DNA of 17,107 bases from Alphaproteobacteria bacterium (GTDB taxonomy: Bacteria > Pseudomonadota > Alphaproteobacteria > DAOWDM01). Below the pieces are notes generated by a model. It saw nothing but the letters and a program-made list of their open reading frames with translations. It searched no databases and had not been told where the DNA came from. The stretch covers positions 1 to 17,107 of the forward strand of contig DAOWDM010000090.1 in the NCBI GenBank assembly GCA_030639035.1. The letters are read 5' to 3'. Every line of letters begins with the position of its first letter. Within the stretch, counting starts at the first letter, position 1. Below are positions 6,057 to 13,500 of this stretch, piece after piece. Made by a program: the position numbers and the translations under genes.

Positions 6057-7817
6057 TGTGTCAAAGCTTGTATGAACAATGCTGAAACCTGTTGTTTCAT
6101 TGATGACTGACTCGAGGTATTCCAAAGAATGGCTATATCTTCCTGTAGGTTTTATCTGAAAACCTTTTTTTGCATCTTTTTCATATTCCAGAGTGAAAGC
6201 TACAGCTCCATCTGGCTTCAAAGCCGTTTCCATTGCATCAATTATTGAATCTAATCTTCCGAAATAACAAAGAACATCTGACGCTATAATCAAGTCATAA
6301 CGGTTTGGATTTTCTAAAAGATGTTCCGTAAGCTCTTGCTCAATAAGTTCATCATATAGGTTGAGATTTCTTGCTTTTTCAAGCATTCCAGCGGATATAT
6401 CAAGACCGTTTAGTTTCTTAGCAAAAGGACGAAGCATAGAAGCACAAAGACCTGTTCCACAGCCTGCATCAAGAACGCTTAGCGTTTTGTTAGCCTTAAA
6501 AAGCTTACTAACCTGTTCAACAAGCAATTTTGGAGCTTGGTAGTTCATTTTTTTCAGCTTATCGTCAAATTCTTCAGAGAATGCATCAAATGTTTGCTTT
6601 AAATAGTCATTAGAAGCCCTTAAAGAGCCTTTTTTAGTAAAAGATTCGACTATATGCTTTGCCAAAGGGTTGTTTGGGTAAAGTTTCAGCCAATTTTGTG
6701 CTATTTTAGTCGCATTTTCCACTCGTCCCTGTGAAAACATGAATTGTAGAGCGTTATTTATATTAAAATGAACGTCATCAAGTTCAGGATTAATAGCAAG
6801 TGCGTTAAAATAAAGCCCCAAAGCTTCATCATCGTCCCCATTTTCCTGAACCATCATTCCAAGATTATTACAGGTTTCTGCAATATTTGGATTAATTACA
6901 AATGCTTTTCTATACTCGTCCAAAGCTTGTTCTATTTTGTTTTGTCTTTGAAATATAATGCCTAAACTGCTATGAGAATCAGCAAGCTCAGGATTTAGTT
7001 TTATTGCAGTTTCAAAGGCTTTTCGAGCTTCTTCAAGCTTTGACATATTTAAAAGAATGTTGCCAATATTGTTGTGTGCATCGGAAAAAGACGGGGCAAT
7101 TTCAACGGATTTTTTATATGCCGCTAAAGCCTTGTCTAACTGATTGTTCCTTTCAAAAGCTACACCTAAGCTATTGTATATGTTTGCATTTTCAGGAGAC
7201 AAAACAAGAGCTGTTTCATACTCAGACACAGCTTTATCAATAAGGTTTTTGTCTCTGTAAAGATTGCCTAAATTATAATGAGCATCAAAAAATTCAGGTT
7301 CTATTTCAACTGCATGTTTAAAATAAGAAACAGCCTTTTCAAAATCTTTACTGTCTATAAAAGTTAGTCCTAGATTGTTATAAGCAAGTGCAAAATCAGG
7401 AGACAACTCAATAGCTTTTTCAAAAAACATCGTTGCTTTTTCATAACGCTTCAATGACCGATAAGCATTTCCAATATTATTATAAATTTCTGAAATATCA
7501 GGAGTAATTTCCAAAGCAAGCTTGTAATTGTCAATTGCTTCCTCAAACAGCCCTTTATCTTGAAGAGCACAACCTATGCTAAAATAATAATTTGCTGGCG
7601 TATTGTTTTCTTTTTGAGTAATGACAATTGCTTTGTAAATTAAATCTACAGCTGTATCTGTAACACCTTTTTGATGAGCGATAAGCCCCAAAAGATGCAA
7701 AGCATCAGGGGTTTCAGGGGATACTTCTAAAATTTTTCGGTAAAGGTTTTCAGCTTCTGCAAGTTCGCCTGCTTGATGATGAGCTACAGCATTATTGAAT
7801 AGTATATCTAAAGACAA
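5988..7817 (-). CDS. TPR-repeat protein with C-terminal SAM-dependent methyltransferase domain
   Basis: This 609-residue protein has an array of about ten tetratricopeptide repeats over residues 1-360. They show the O-GlcNAc-transferase-like style: PDALHLLGLIAHQKG, then repeated 'AYNNLGL.....KAV..F..A.E..P'. A class I methyltransferase domain follows at about residues 430-600. Motif I is VLDAGCGTG (448-456), an acidic strand-2 end lies at GLDIS, and YDLIIASDVLCYFG forms the motif-IV region. The substrate is unknown; related TPR-methyltransferases are annotated only generically. The start is TTG at 7817, with AAGG about 10 bases upstream overlapping the TAA stop of the EamA gene. The two genes are 12 bases apart and almost certainly co-transcribed. 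The repeats suggest a protein partner that delivers the methylation target. Confidence 0.88.
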   Translation of the reverse strand: MSLDILFNNAVAHHQAGELAEAENLYRKILEVSPETPDALHLLGLIAHQKGVTDTAVDLIYKAIVITQKENNTPANYYFSIGCALQDKGLFEEAIDNYKLALEITPDISEIYNNIGNAYRSLKRYEKATMFFEKAIELSPDFALAYNNLGLTFIDSKDFEKAVSYFKHAVEIEPEFFDAHYNLGNLYRDKNLIDKAVSEYETALVLSPENANIYNSLGVAFERNNQLDKALAAYKKSVEIAPSFSDAHNNIGNILLNMSKLEEARKAFETAIKLNPELADSHSSLGIIFQRQNKIEQALDEYRKAFVINPNIAETCNNLGMMVQENGDDDEALGLYFNALAINPELDDVHFNINNALQFMFSQGRVENATKIAQNWLKLYPNNPLAKHIVESFTKKGSLRASNDYLKQTFDAFSEEFDDKLKKMNYQAPKLLVEQVSKLFKANKTLSVLDAGCGTGLCASMLRPFAKKLNGLDISAGMLEKARNLNLYDELIEQELTEHLLENPNRYDLIIASDVLCYFGRLDSIIDAMETALKPDGAVAFTLEYEKDAKKGFQIKPTGRYSHSLEYLESVINETTGFSIVHTSFDTLRMERENSVTGIISVLKKQAMI

Positions 7818-7829
7818 TTTTTTATAACC

Positions 7830-8702
7830 TTAAGAAACAGCTTCAACTGCCTTGTTTTCAGCTATTTTATTCTTGTATAAATCAATAATAGCTACAGAAG
7901 TTACAATTATCAATCCACCAACAAATTTCCGCCATGTAAGTTCTTCATTAAGAACCATAATCCCGCCTAACACTCCTATTACAGGCGTAATAAGCGTAAA
8001 CGGAGCGACTTGATTTATGCGGTATTTTCCAATCAGATAAAACCATAAAGTACAGGCTATAATTGAGTCTCCAACTATATTATATGCTAAAGCACTCCAG
8101 CCTTTCCAGCCTGCCGCTGATATAATTTCAAGCTGATTGCTTTCAAATATAAAACAAAGTGCAAGCATCATTGGAGCTCCAAACACCATTGTCCATGCCG
8201 TAATAGCCAAAGGTTTCAGCTCTGAAAGATATTTAATCACAATAGTTGTAGAAGCCGCTACAAAAGCCCCAAGTATCATTATAAAAACATAAATCGGATT
8301 TTGCAGGGTGGGTTCTCCGATAAGAACGCCTATTCCTACAAATGTAAAAGCCATTGCAATCCAGCCTTTAACTCCAAGCTTGTCTTTGAAAAAAAACGCA
8401 GCGAATAGTGAACCAAATGGAACAATAAGCTGATAGGATATAATAGCAGTACCTGCATCAAGACCGTTTGCAGCAATAAATATAAAAGAAATACAAGCTA
8501 CCATTAAAAAAGCGAGCAGAAACAACAGCTTTAAATGCTTTGGAGAAAGCAAAAACTTTGAAAGCAAAACAGCCGTAATCACGAATTTAAGAGAAGCCAT
8601 TGTAAAAGGAGGAAACTCTCCAAGCCCTATTTTTACAACAACAGCACCAAACCCAAAAATAAGCACCATAAAAGAAAGAGCAAGAAAATCACGCAAACTC
8701 AT
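7830..8702 (-). CDS. EamA-family (DMT superfamily) transporter
   Basis: This 290-residue inner-membrane protein is almost wholly hydrophobic and is consistent with ten helices in two EamA repeats (about residues 5-130 and 140-280). Family features include the PPFTMASLKF segment after helix 1, the FKDKLGVKGWIAMAFTFVGIGVLIGE end of the first repeat and the KYRINQVAPFTLITPVIGVLGG stretch in the second. The last of these resembles the EamA metabolite exporters. Such proteins export amino acids or other small metabolites; the substrate cannot be told here. The ATG at 8702 has AGGAG about 10 bases upstream. It is the first gene of a two-gene unit with the TPR-methyltransferase. Confidence 0.9.
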   Translation of the reverse strand: MSLRDFLALSFMVLIFGFGAVVVKIGLGEFPPFTMASLKFVITAVLLSKFLLSPKHLKLLFLLAFLMVACISFIFIAANGLDAGTAIISYQLIVPFGSLFAAFFFKDKLGVKGWIAMAFTFVGIGVLIGEPTLQNPIYVFIMILGAFVAASTTIVIKYLSELKPLAITAWTMVFGAPMMLALCFIFESNQLEIISAAGWKGWSALAYNIVGDSIIACTLWFYLIGKYRINQVAPFTLITPVIGVLGGIMVLNEELTWRKFVGGLIIVTSVAIIDLYKNKIAENKAVEAVS

Positions 8703-8732
8703 GTTGTTTTAGCTCCTAAAGTGAAAAAACAT

Positions 8733-8762
8733 AACATACTCATGTATGCATGTTTATATGTT
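8733..8762. promoter_or_regulatory. Imperfect dyad upstream of the EamA transporter gene
   Basis: AACATA (8733-8738) and TATGTT (8757-8762) face each other across 18 bases, with CATG at 8741-8744 and 8749-8752 giving inner inverted arms. The dyad overlaps a minus-strand TATAAA (8758-8753), which has TTGAAA 15 bases further upstream (8779-8774), so it could be an operator over a weak promoter. The spacing of the two arms is not symmetric and the DNA is AT-rich. Confidence 0.3.
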
Positions 8763-8796
8763 CACGGCTTGTTTTTCAATACATTTCTTTATAAAA

Positions 8797-9777
8797 CTAT
8801 TCTCTTCCAAGCTGAGCCTTAAGAAGTGAAATAGGTATTTCTTTTTTCTTTGGTCTTTTAGGATACGTAAGAGGGATTTCTTTTAATGATTTATCAGCAG
8901 GAATACCTGTATCTTTTTCTCTGTCTTTGTGAAATTTATTAAAATAATCAAACGTGCTTTTTTTAATTCCTAAATATTGTTTCTTTTCTAAAAGATTTGA
9001 TTCAGGATTAATATAAGCTTTGCCGTCGATTTCACAACAAGTGGCTGTCATGTTTTTAGAAGAATAGCTTTTAGTAAAACAATTTGGATGAGTATATAGG
9101 AATTCATCATCTTTAATTTGATTGTAACCACAAATCATTCCTTCCTCATAAAAATCTCTTAAAAATGCTCCTTTGTACCAACCTTTAAAGCCGTATTCCA
9201 TTGCTTTTGCAGTATCAAGAGTTCCATCTGGTTTAACTGCTTTTTCAACACCTTTTGCAACATCAGGAAAATCTATCTTTGCCTTATCCCATAACTTTTC
9301 CCCTGCTTTATCTAATTCCCACACACAAAGATATTCATAAGCCATTGCATCAGCTTCAATAAGCCTTTGCCCAATAAGTTTGGTTTTTAAATCAAACTCC
9401 AGATTAGTTTGAAAAGTAATTAGGTTTGTATTGTTGCTTTGCGAAGCGTGCCTCAACTCATGAGATAATGTGCCAACCTGATAATTTTCACTGCTACTTA
9501 AATTTATTACTACCAAATTTTTATCAGGTTGATATGCTCCTGCGTCTCCTGTAAAATTAAGACCCGTTAATTCAACACCTGCATCACAAGCCTCTTCTAA
9601 AACTTTTTTCCCATGTTCTGATTTCGCAAGCCTATTGACTAGCTTTGCCAAGCTGTTTTTAACTTCTTCAGAACCTGTGATTTTTATTGGGACAACAGGT
9701 TTTATGACTTCTTGCTTTTTTTCAGCAGAAGGTTTTTTATCATATGCTTTTATTAAGCTTGTACTCTGTTGTTTCAT
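8797..9777 (-). CDS. Putative zinc metallopeptidase with HELRH motif (DUF6782-like)
   Basis: This 326-residue protein has no clear signal peptide. The central motif is LSHELRHASQ, with the zincin HExxH at residues 106-110. EADAMAYE follows at 141-148, whose Glu141 is well placed as the third zinc ligand (gluzincin layout). Residues 1-30 are basic and probably disordered. The C-terminal 60 residues are Lys- and Pro-rich (KRPKKKEIP). I remember this HELRH...EADA arrangement from an uncharacterised 'putative metallopeptidase' family (DUF6782), but that is a recollection to be checked. The substrate is unknown. The ATG has GGTGGA 6-7 bases upstream. It is 94 bases upstream of the EamA gene and 81 bases downstream of the isochorismatase-fold gene, all on the minus strand. 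Loose co-transcription is possible but no shared pathway is evident. Confidence 0.65.
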   Translation of the reverse strand: MKQQSTSLIKAYDKKPSAEKKQEVIKPVVPIKITGSEEVKNSLAKLVNRLAKSEHGKKVLEEACDAGVELTGLNFTGDAGAYQPDKNLVVINLSSSENYQVGTLSHELRHASQSNNTNLITFQTNLEFDLKTKLIGQRLIEADAMAYEYLCVWELDKAGEKLWDKAKIDFPDVAKGVEKAVKPDGTLDTAKAMEYGFKGWYKGAFLRDFYEEGMICGYNQIKDDEFLYTHPNCFTKSYSSKNMTATCCEIDGKAYINPESNLLEKKQYLGIKKSTFDYFNKFHKDREKDTGIPADKSLKEIPLTYPKRPKKKEIPISLLKAQLGRE

Positions 9778-9858
9778 TTTTTATCCACCATTAATCCAAA
9801 CATAACACTGCTAGCATACAGCATTCTTTGTCAAAAACAATGTTTTTGTATATAGGGT

Positions 9859-10401
9859 TTATTTTATTAAAGCACTTATTTCTTTAAATTCAGGAGTCCC
9901 TGACCGTTCAAGCCACTCAAACAAAACCATTTCAGTAGTAACGCATTCTATGCCTGATGTACGCATTCTGTGCAATGCTGCTTTTTTGCATTCTTCTGTT
10001 CGTGATGAGCTGGCATCTGCAACTACAAATACATCGAATCCAATTTCTTTTAACCCTAAAGCTGTTTGCAAAACACATATATGGGCTTCAATACCAGCAA
10101 GAATAATCTGTTTACTTTTAAGAGTTTGAAGTTTCTGCATAAACTGTGGATTTTTACTGCATGAAAATGTATCTTTTTCAATATAGCAGTCTTGCGGAGC
10201 AACATCACGAACATCAAACATAGTTTGCCCGAGTCCTTTGGGATATTGTTCTGTAATAACGACTGGAACTGAAAGACGAGAGGCAGCACGAATAAGTTTG
10301 CTGCAGCCGTCAAGCACATCACGAGGAGAATGCATAACAGGAGCTAAGCGTTCCTGAACATCAATTATCACTAAACATGACTTACCTGCTTCGATTAACA
10401 T
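9859..10401 (-). CDS. Isochorismatase-fold cysteine hydrolase
   Basis: This 180-residue cytoplasmic enzyme is of the isochorismatase superfamily. The catalytic triad of the cysteine-hydrolase branch is visible: Asp14 (VIIDVQ), Lys76 (EKDTFSC) and the nucleophile Cys109 (GIEAHICVLQT), with the usual cis-peptide region just before it. The nucleophile points to an amide or nitrile-type hydrolase (YcaC- or nicotinamidase-like) rather than a true isochorismatase. Nicotinamidase itself normally has a DxHxxxH metal site, which I do not see here. The full length matches the short YcaC-like members. The ATG has AAGGAG 6 bases upstream. It is divergent from the helicase-like gene across 140 bases. Confidence 0.9.
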   Translation of the reverse strand: MLIEAGKSCLVIIDVQERLAPVMHSPRDVLDGCSKLIRAASRLSVPVVITEQYPKGLGQTMFDVRDVAPQDCYIEKDTFSCSKNPQFMQKLQTLKSKQIILAGIEAHICVLQTALGLKEIGFDVFVVADASSSRTEECKKAALHRMRTSGIECVTTEMVLFEWLERSGTPEFKEISALIK

Positions 10402-10475
10402 GAGAAGCTCCTTATAAAATTAAATTAAACATAAATACTATTTTGTTCTATATGAAAAAGAAAACAAGCACTATA

Positions 10476-10503
10476 TTGACATAAAGCATTAACCTTTTAG
10501 TAT
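10476..10503 (+). promoter_or_regulatory. Sigma-70-like promoter for the helicase-like gene
   Basis: A perfect TTGACA (10476-10481) is followed after 16 bases by TAGTAT (10498-10503; four of six consensus bases), 38 bases before the ATG of the helicase-domain gene. This is among the best promoter matches in the window and argues that the downstream ORF is expressed. Confidence 0.5.
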
Positions 10504-10541
10504 TCGCATCTTCAATTGTAAAAAAAATAACAGGTTCTTTT

Positions 10542-11504
10542 ATGAATTCAAAAAACATCAAAACAGACAAGCAAGTATCAGCTGACGTAATTCAAGGCAT
10601 AGTTGTTGTAGATAGCAAGTGCAAAAGAAATGCACTAAAAGTTCTTCTTGAAAAAGAAAAAGATAATAATGCTATTATCTTTTGTAATCGCAAGCGTGAA
10701 GCAAGTGCTTTGAATCGCCATCTAGCAAAACATGATTTTCATTCTGCTGAAATATTCAAGGGTATGCCAAATGAAAGGCTGAAAGAAAGACTTGATGATT
10801 TTAAAAATGGAAAAGTTAAACTCTTGGTGTGCTCTGATACAGCTGTAAAAAAACTTGATATTCCAAAAGTGTCTAATGTTTTTAATTTTGACGTCCCTTT
10901 TAATGCTAAGGATTATCTTCAACGTGCAAAACATGCAGGGCAGAGTGAGAACATTGGAAAAGTTTTTACAATAGCAACTCCGAATGACACTAGCTATTTG
11001 GAAAAAATAGCAAAGCTGAACGAAAAAGAAATAGTGGTAATTGAACATGAAGGTATTGAACAAGTAAGCCTTATCAGACCTGATGAAGAGCAAGAAGAAA
11101 AACCTGAGCAGAAGAATACTGAAAAACCACAACATCAGAATAAAAACAAAGATAAACAGCAAAATAAACAGCAAAATAAACAGCAAGATAAACAGCAAGA
11201 TAAACAGCAGAAAAGTGATAACTCTGATGTTGCTCCTGAAAACAAACCTGAAAACAAAGATGTAAAAGCTCCTGAAAACAAAACGGTAGAAATTCAGCCT
11301 GATAACAAACCTGTTTCTGCTAAGTCAACTAACAATAAAACAGCAAGAAATAAAAGAAGAACTGCTCCAGCTACTATGGTAGAAGCTATGACACATGCTG
11401 ATAATGTAAAAGGGTTTGGAGACCACACACCTAATTTCATGCTTAAAAAAGCAGACGTTTCAAGATGCACAAAGAAAACAAAAGAACAGTCATCACCTGA
11501 GTAA
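10542..11504 (+). CDS. Stand-alone, degenerate DEAD-box helicase C-terminal domain with KQQ-rich tail
   Basis: This 320-residue protein corresponds to the second RecA-like (HELICc) domain of an RhlE-type DEAD-box RNA helicase. There is no trace of the N-terminal ATP-binding domain (no Q motif, Walker A or DEAD). Motif IV is recognisable (NAIIFCNRK, 43-51), as is GMPNERLKERLDDFKNG (74-90). Motif V is SDTAVKKLDIP (98-108), where active enzymes have roughly TDVAARGLDI. Motif VI is YLQRAKHAGQ (125-134) against YVHRIGRTGR, so the two later arginines are now His131 and Gln134. ATP-dependent helicase activity is therefore not expected. Residues 180-285 are a Lys/Gln/Asn/Pro-rich disordered tail with tandem DKQQ/NKQQ units, probably RNA-binding or sticky. 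The C-terminal GFGDHTPNFMLKK resembles the end of some alphaproteobacterial DEAD-box helicases. AGG lies 7 bases before the ATG. Confidence 0.75.
   Translation: MNSKNIKTDKQVSADVIQGIVVVDSKCKRNALKVLLEKEKDNNAIIFCNRKREASALNRHLAKHDFHSAEIFKGMPNERLKERLDDFKNGKVKLLVCSDTAVKKLDIPKVSNVFNFDVPFNAKDYLQRAKHAGQSENIGKVFTIATPNDTSYLEKIAKLNEKEIVVIEHEGIEQVSLIRPDEEQEEKPEQKNTEKPQHQNKNKDKQQNKQQNKQQDKQQDKQQKSDNSDVAPENKPENKDVKAPENKTVEIQPDNKPVSAKSTNNKTARNKRRTAPATMVEAMTHADNVKGFGDHTPNFMLKKADVSRCTKKTKEQSSPE
11151..11210 (+). repeat. Five tandem 12-bp repeats inside the helicase-like gene
   Basis: The unit (G/A)ATAAACAGCA(A/G) occurs five times without gaps and codes DKQQ-NKQQ-NKQQ-DKQQ-DKQQ at residues 204-223. Because the unit is four codons, slippage would change tail length without shifting the frame. 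Confidence 0.9.
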
Positions 11505-11519
11505 AATATTTTTGATACT

Positions 11520-11563
11520 CCACCTGTCATTCTCGAACCTTTAGGGCTAAAAATGACAGGTGG
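11520..11563. terminator. Long palindrome between convergent genes, probable bidirectional terminator
   Basis: CCACCTGTCATT (11520-11531) and AATGACAGGTGG (11552-11563) form a perfect 12-bp stem around a 20-base loop. The hairpin lies between the ends of two convergent genes, 15 bases after the helicase-like stop and 7 bases after the lepA stop. The flanks are AT-rich but carry no clean T-run on either side, so it could instead be a dispersed palindromic element that serves as a terminator here. Confidence 0.6.
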
Positions 11564-11570
11564 AAATACT

Positions 11571-13373
11571 TTAATCATCACCCATTTTTAAGGCGGCTAT
11601 GAAGGCAGATTGTGGGACTTCTACTTTGCCGAATTGACGCATTTTCTTTTTGCCTTTTTTCTGCTTGTCTAAGAGTTTGCGTTTTCGTGAGATGTCTCCA
11701 CCGTAGCATTTGGCTGTAACGTCTTTTCTCATGGCAGCTATGGTTTCTCGAGCGATGATTGAGCCGCCTATTGCTGCTTGAATTGGGATTTTAAACATGT
11801 GTCTTGGGATAAGGGTTTTAAGCCTTTCGCAGATGCCTTTTCCTCTGGCAATTGACTGAGTTTTATGAGTAATAAACGAAAGAGCATCAACAGGTTCTGC
11901 ATTTATCAAAATTGAGACTTTTACCAAATCACTTTCCATATAACCGTCAGATTCGTAATCAAAACTTGCATATCCTCGGCTTATGGATTTTAGTCTGTCG
12001 TAAAAATCAAACACGATTTCATTTAACGGCAGGCGGTAAATAACCATAGCTCTGTTACCCACATAAGTAAGTTCTATCTGCTCTCCACGTCTTTCTGTGC
12101 AAAGCTGAAGCACTGATCCCAAATATTCATCTGGGACAAGTATCGTAGCCTTTACCATAGGTTCTTCCATTTTTTGGATATGCACAGGGTCAGGCATATC
12201 TGCTGGATTATGCAGGTCGATTACATTGCCTTTGTTTAAGTGTATTTTATAAACAACGCTCGGAGCAGTGGTAATCAGGTCTAAATCAAACTCACGTTCC
12301 AGTCTTTCCTGAATAATTTCCATGTGCAACAAGCCTAGGAATCCACATCGGAATCCTAATCCAAGAGCCGCAGAACTTTCTTGTATAAATTCAAAACTTG
12401 CATCATTTAAGCGAAGTTTTGCCATTGAATCTTTTAAATTATCAAAATCATTTGCATCAATTGGAAACATACTGCAAAAAACCACAGGAATACTTGGTTT
12501 AAAGCCTGTTAAAGGCTCATCAGTAGGATTCTTTTCTTCTGTTATTGTGTCCCCGATTGAAGTATCTGAAACACTTTTAATGCTTGCAGTTATAAAGCCG
12601 ATTTCCCCAGGATTAAGCTGTTCTACAGCTTCCATTTTAGGAGAAAACACTCCAACTCTGTCAACCAGACAAGAAAATTCAGCACCCATCATGCGAATAC
12701 GCATTTTTTTCTTCAGACAACCGTCAACAACTCGCACAAGAATAATGACTCCCAAATATGCATCATACCAAGAATCCACAAGCAAGGCTTTTAACGGATT
12801 GTCTGCATTGCCTTCTGGAGAAGGAAGATACTCAACAATAGCTTCTAATACGTCTTCTATGCCCTCGCCTGTTTTTGCTGAAGCATGAACTGCTATAGAT
12901 GTATCAAGACCAATAACGTCTTCTATTTGCTGTTTAATTCTTTCGGGTTCTGCTGACGGCAAGTCTATTTTATTGAGAATCGGAATAATCTCGTGGTCAT
13001 TATCGAGTGCAAGATAAACATTTGCCAAAGTCTGAGCTTCAACTCCTTGAGAAGCATCAACTATCAAAATTGAACCTTCACATGCGGCTAAAGAACGGCT
13101 GACTTCATATGCAAAATCAACATGCCCTGGTGTATCCATAAGATTAAGCTGATAAGTCTCGCCATTTCTAGCTTTATAATCAAGACGAACGGTTTGTGCT
13201 TTTATTGTTATGCCACGTTCACGCTCTATATCCATAGAATCGAGAACCTGCTCCTGCATTTCTCTTTGCTGAAGACCGCCACATTCCTCAATTAGCCTAT
13301 CAGCAAGAGTAGACTTGCCATGATCAATATGAGCAACAATAGAAAAGTTTCTTATATGAGATAAATCTGTCAT
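11571..13373 (-). CDS. lepA: Elongation factor 4 (LepA), translational GTPase
   Basis: This 600-residue full-length EF-4 is a ribosome-associated GTPase that acts on translation and ribosome biogenesis. GTPase motifs are intact: AHIDHGKS (14-21), GITIKA (54-59), DTPGH (80-84), NKID (134-137) and a SAK motif in HASAKTGEGI. EF-G-like domains II, III and V follow. The LepA-specific C-terminal domain is complete, with CYGGDISRKRKLLDKQKKGK near the end and a finish at KMGDD. The ATG lacks a good Shine-Dalgarno sequence. It is divergent from the sulfate-binding protein gene across about 127 bases, and a minus-strand TTGACA lies at 13432-13427 in that gap. Many bacteria place lepA beside lepB; here it stands alone. 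Confidence 0.97.
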   Translation of the reverse strand: MTDLSHIRNFSIVAHIDHGKSTLADRLIEECGGLQQREMQEQVLDSMDIERERGITIKAQTVRLDYKARNGETYQLNLMDTPGHVDFAYEVSRSLAACEGSILIVDASQGVEAQTLANVYLALDNDHEIIPILNKIDLPSAEPERIKQQIEDVIGLDTSIAVHASAKTGEGIEDVLEAIVEYLPSPEGNADNPLKALLVDSWYDAYLGVIILVRVVDGCLKKKMRIRMMGAEFSCLVDRVGVFSPKMEAVEQLNPGEIGFITASIKSVSDTSIGDTITEEKNPTDEPLTGFKPSIPVVFCSMFPIDANDFDNLKDSMAKLRLNDASFEFIQESSAALGLGFRCGFLGLLHMEIIQERLEREFDLDLITTAPSVVYKIHLNKGNVIDLHNPADMPDPVHIQKMEEPMVKATILVPDEYLGSVLQLCTERRGEQIELTYVGNRAMVIYRLPLNEIVFDFYDRLKSISRGYASFDYESDGYMESDLVKVSILINAEPVDALSFITHKTQSIARGKGICERLKTLIPRHMFKIPIQAAIGGSIIARETIAAMRKDVTAKCYGGDISRKRKLLDKQKKGKKKMRQFGKVEVPQSAFIAALKMGDD

Positions 13374-13500
13374 TTTTTAACTTTGGTTATTATTAAATTA
13401 CACAGTTACATATAAATACATCTTGCTGTCAATAAAGACAAACTATAAACTTTTAGTGGGTAGTAAATAGGTGAGATTTTCTAGTAAGAGGACTATAAAA

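Noticed and set aside
9832..9848. CAAAAAC-AAT-GTTTTTG inverted repeat after the isochorismatase-fold gene
   Set aside because: The stem is almost all A-T and lacks a T-run on the reading strand, so it is too weak to call a terminator.
10722..11198. Long minus-strand ORF antisense to the helicase-like gene
   Set aside because: Its repetitive Leu/Phe/Ile content is just the complement of the Lys/Gln-rich coding strand; no ribosome site.
12322..12888. 188-codon plus-strand ORF inside lepA
   Set aside because: Antisense shadow of a strongly conserved gene; no ribosome site and no recognisable domain.
13424..13449. TTGCTG and TATAAA as a promoter for the sulfate operon
   Set aside because: The spacer is only 14 bases, too short for sigma-70; the real promoter in the lepA-sbp gap is not clear to me.
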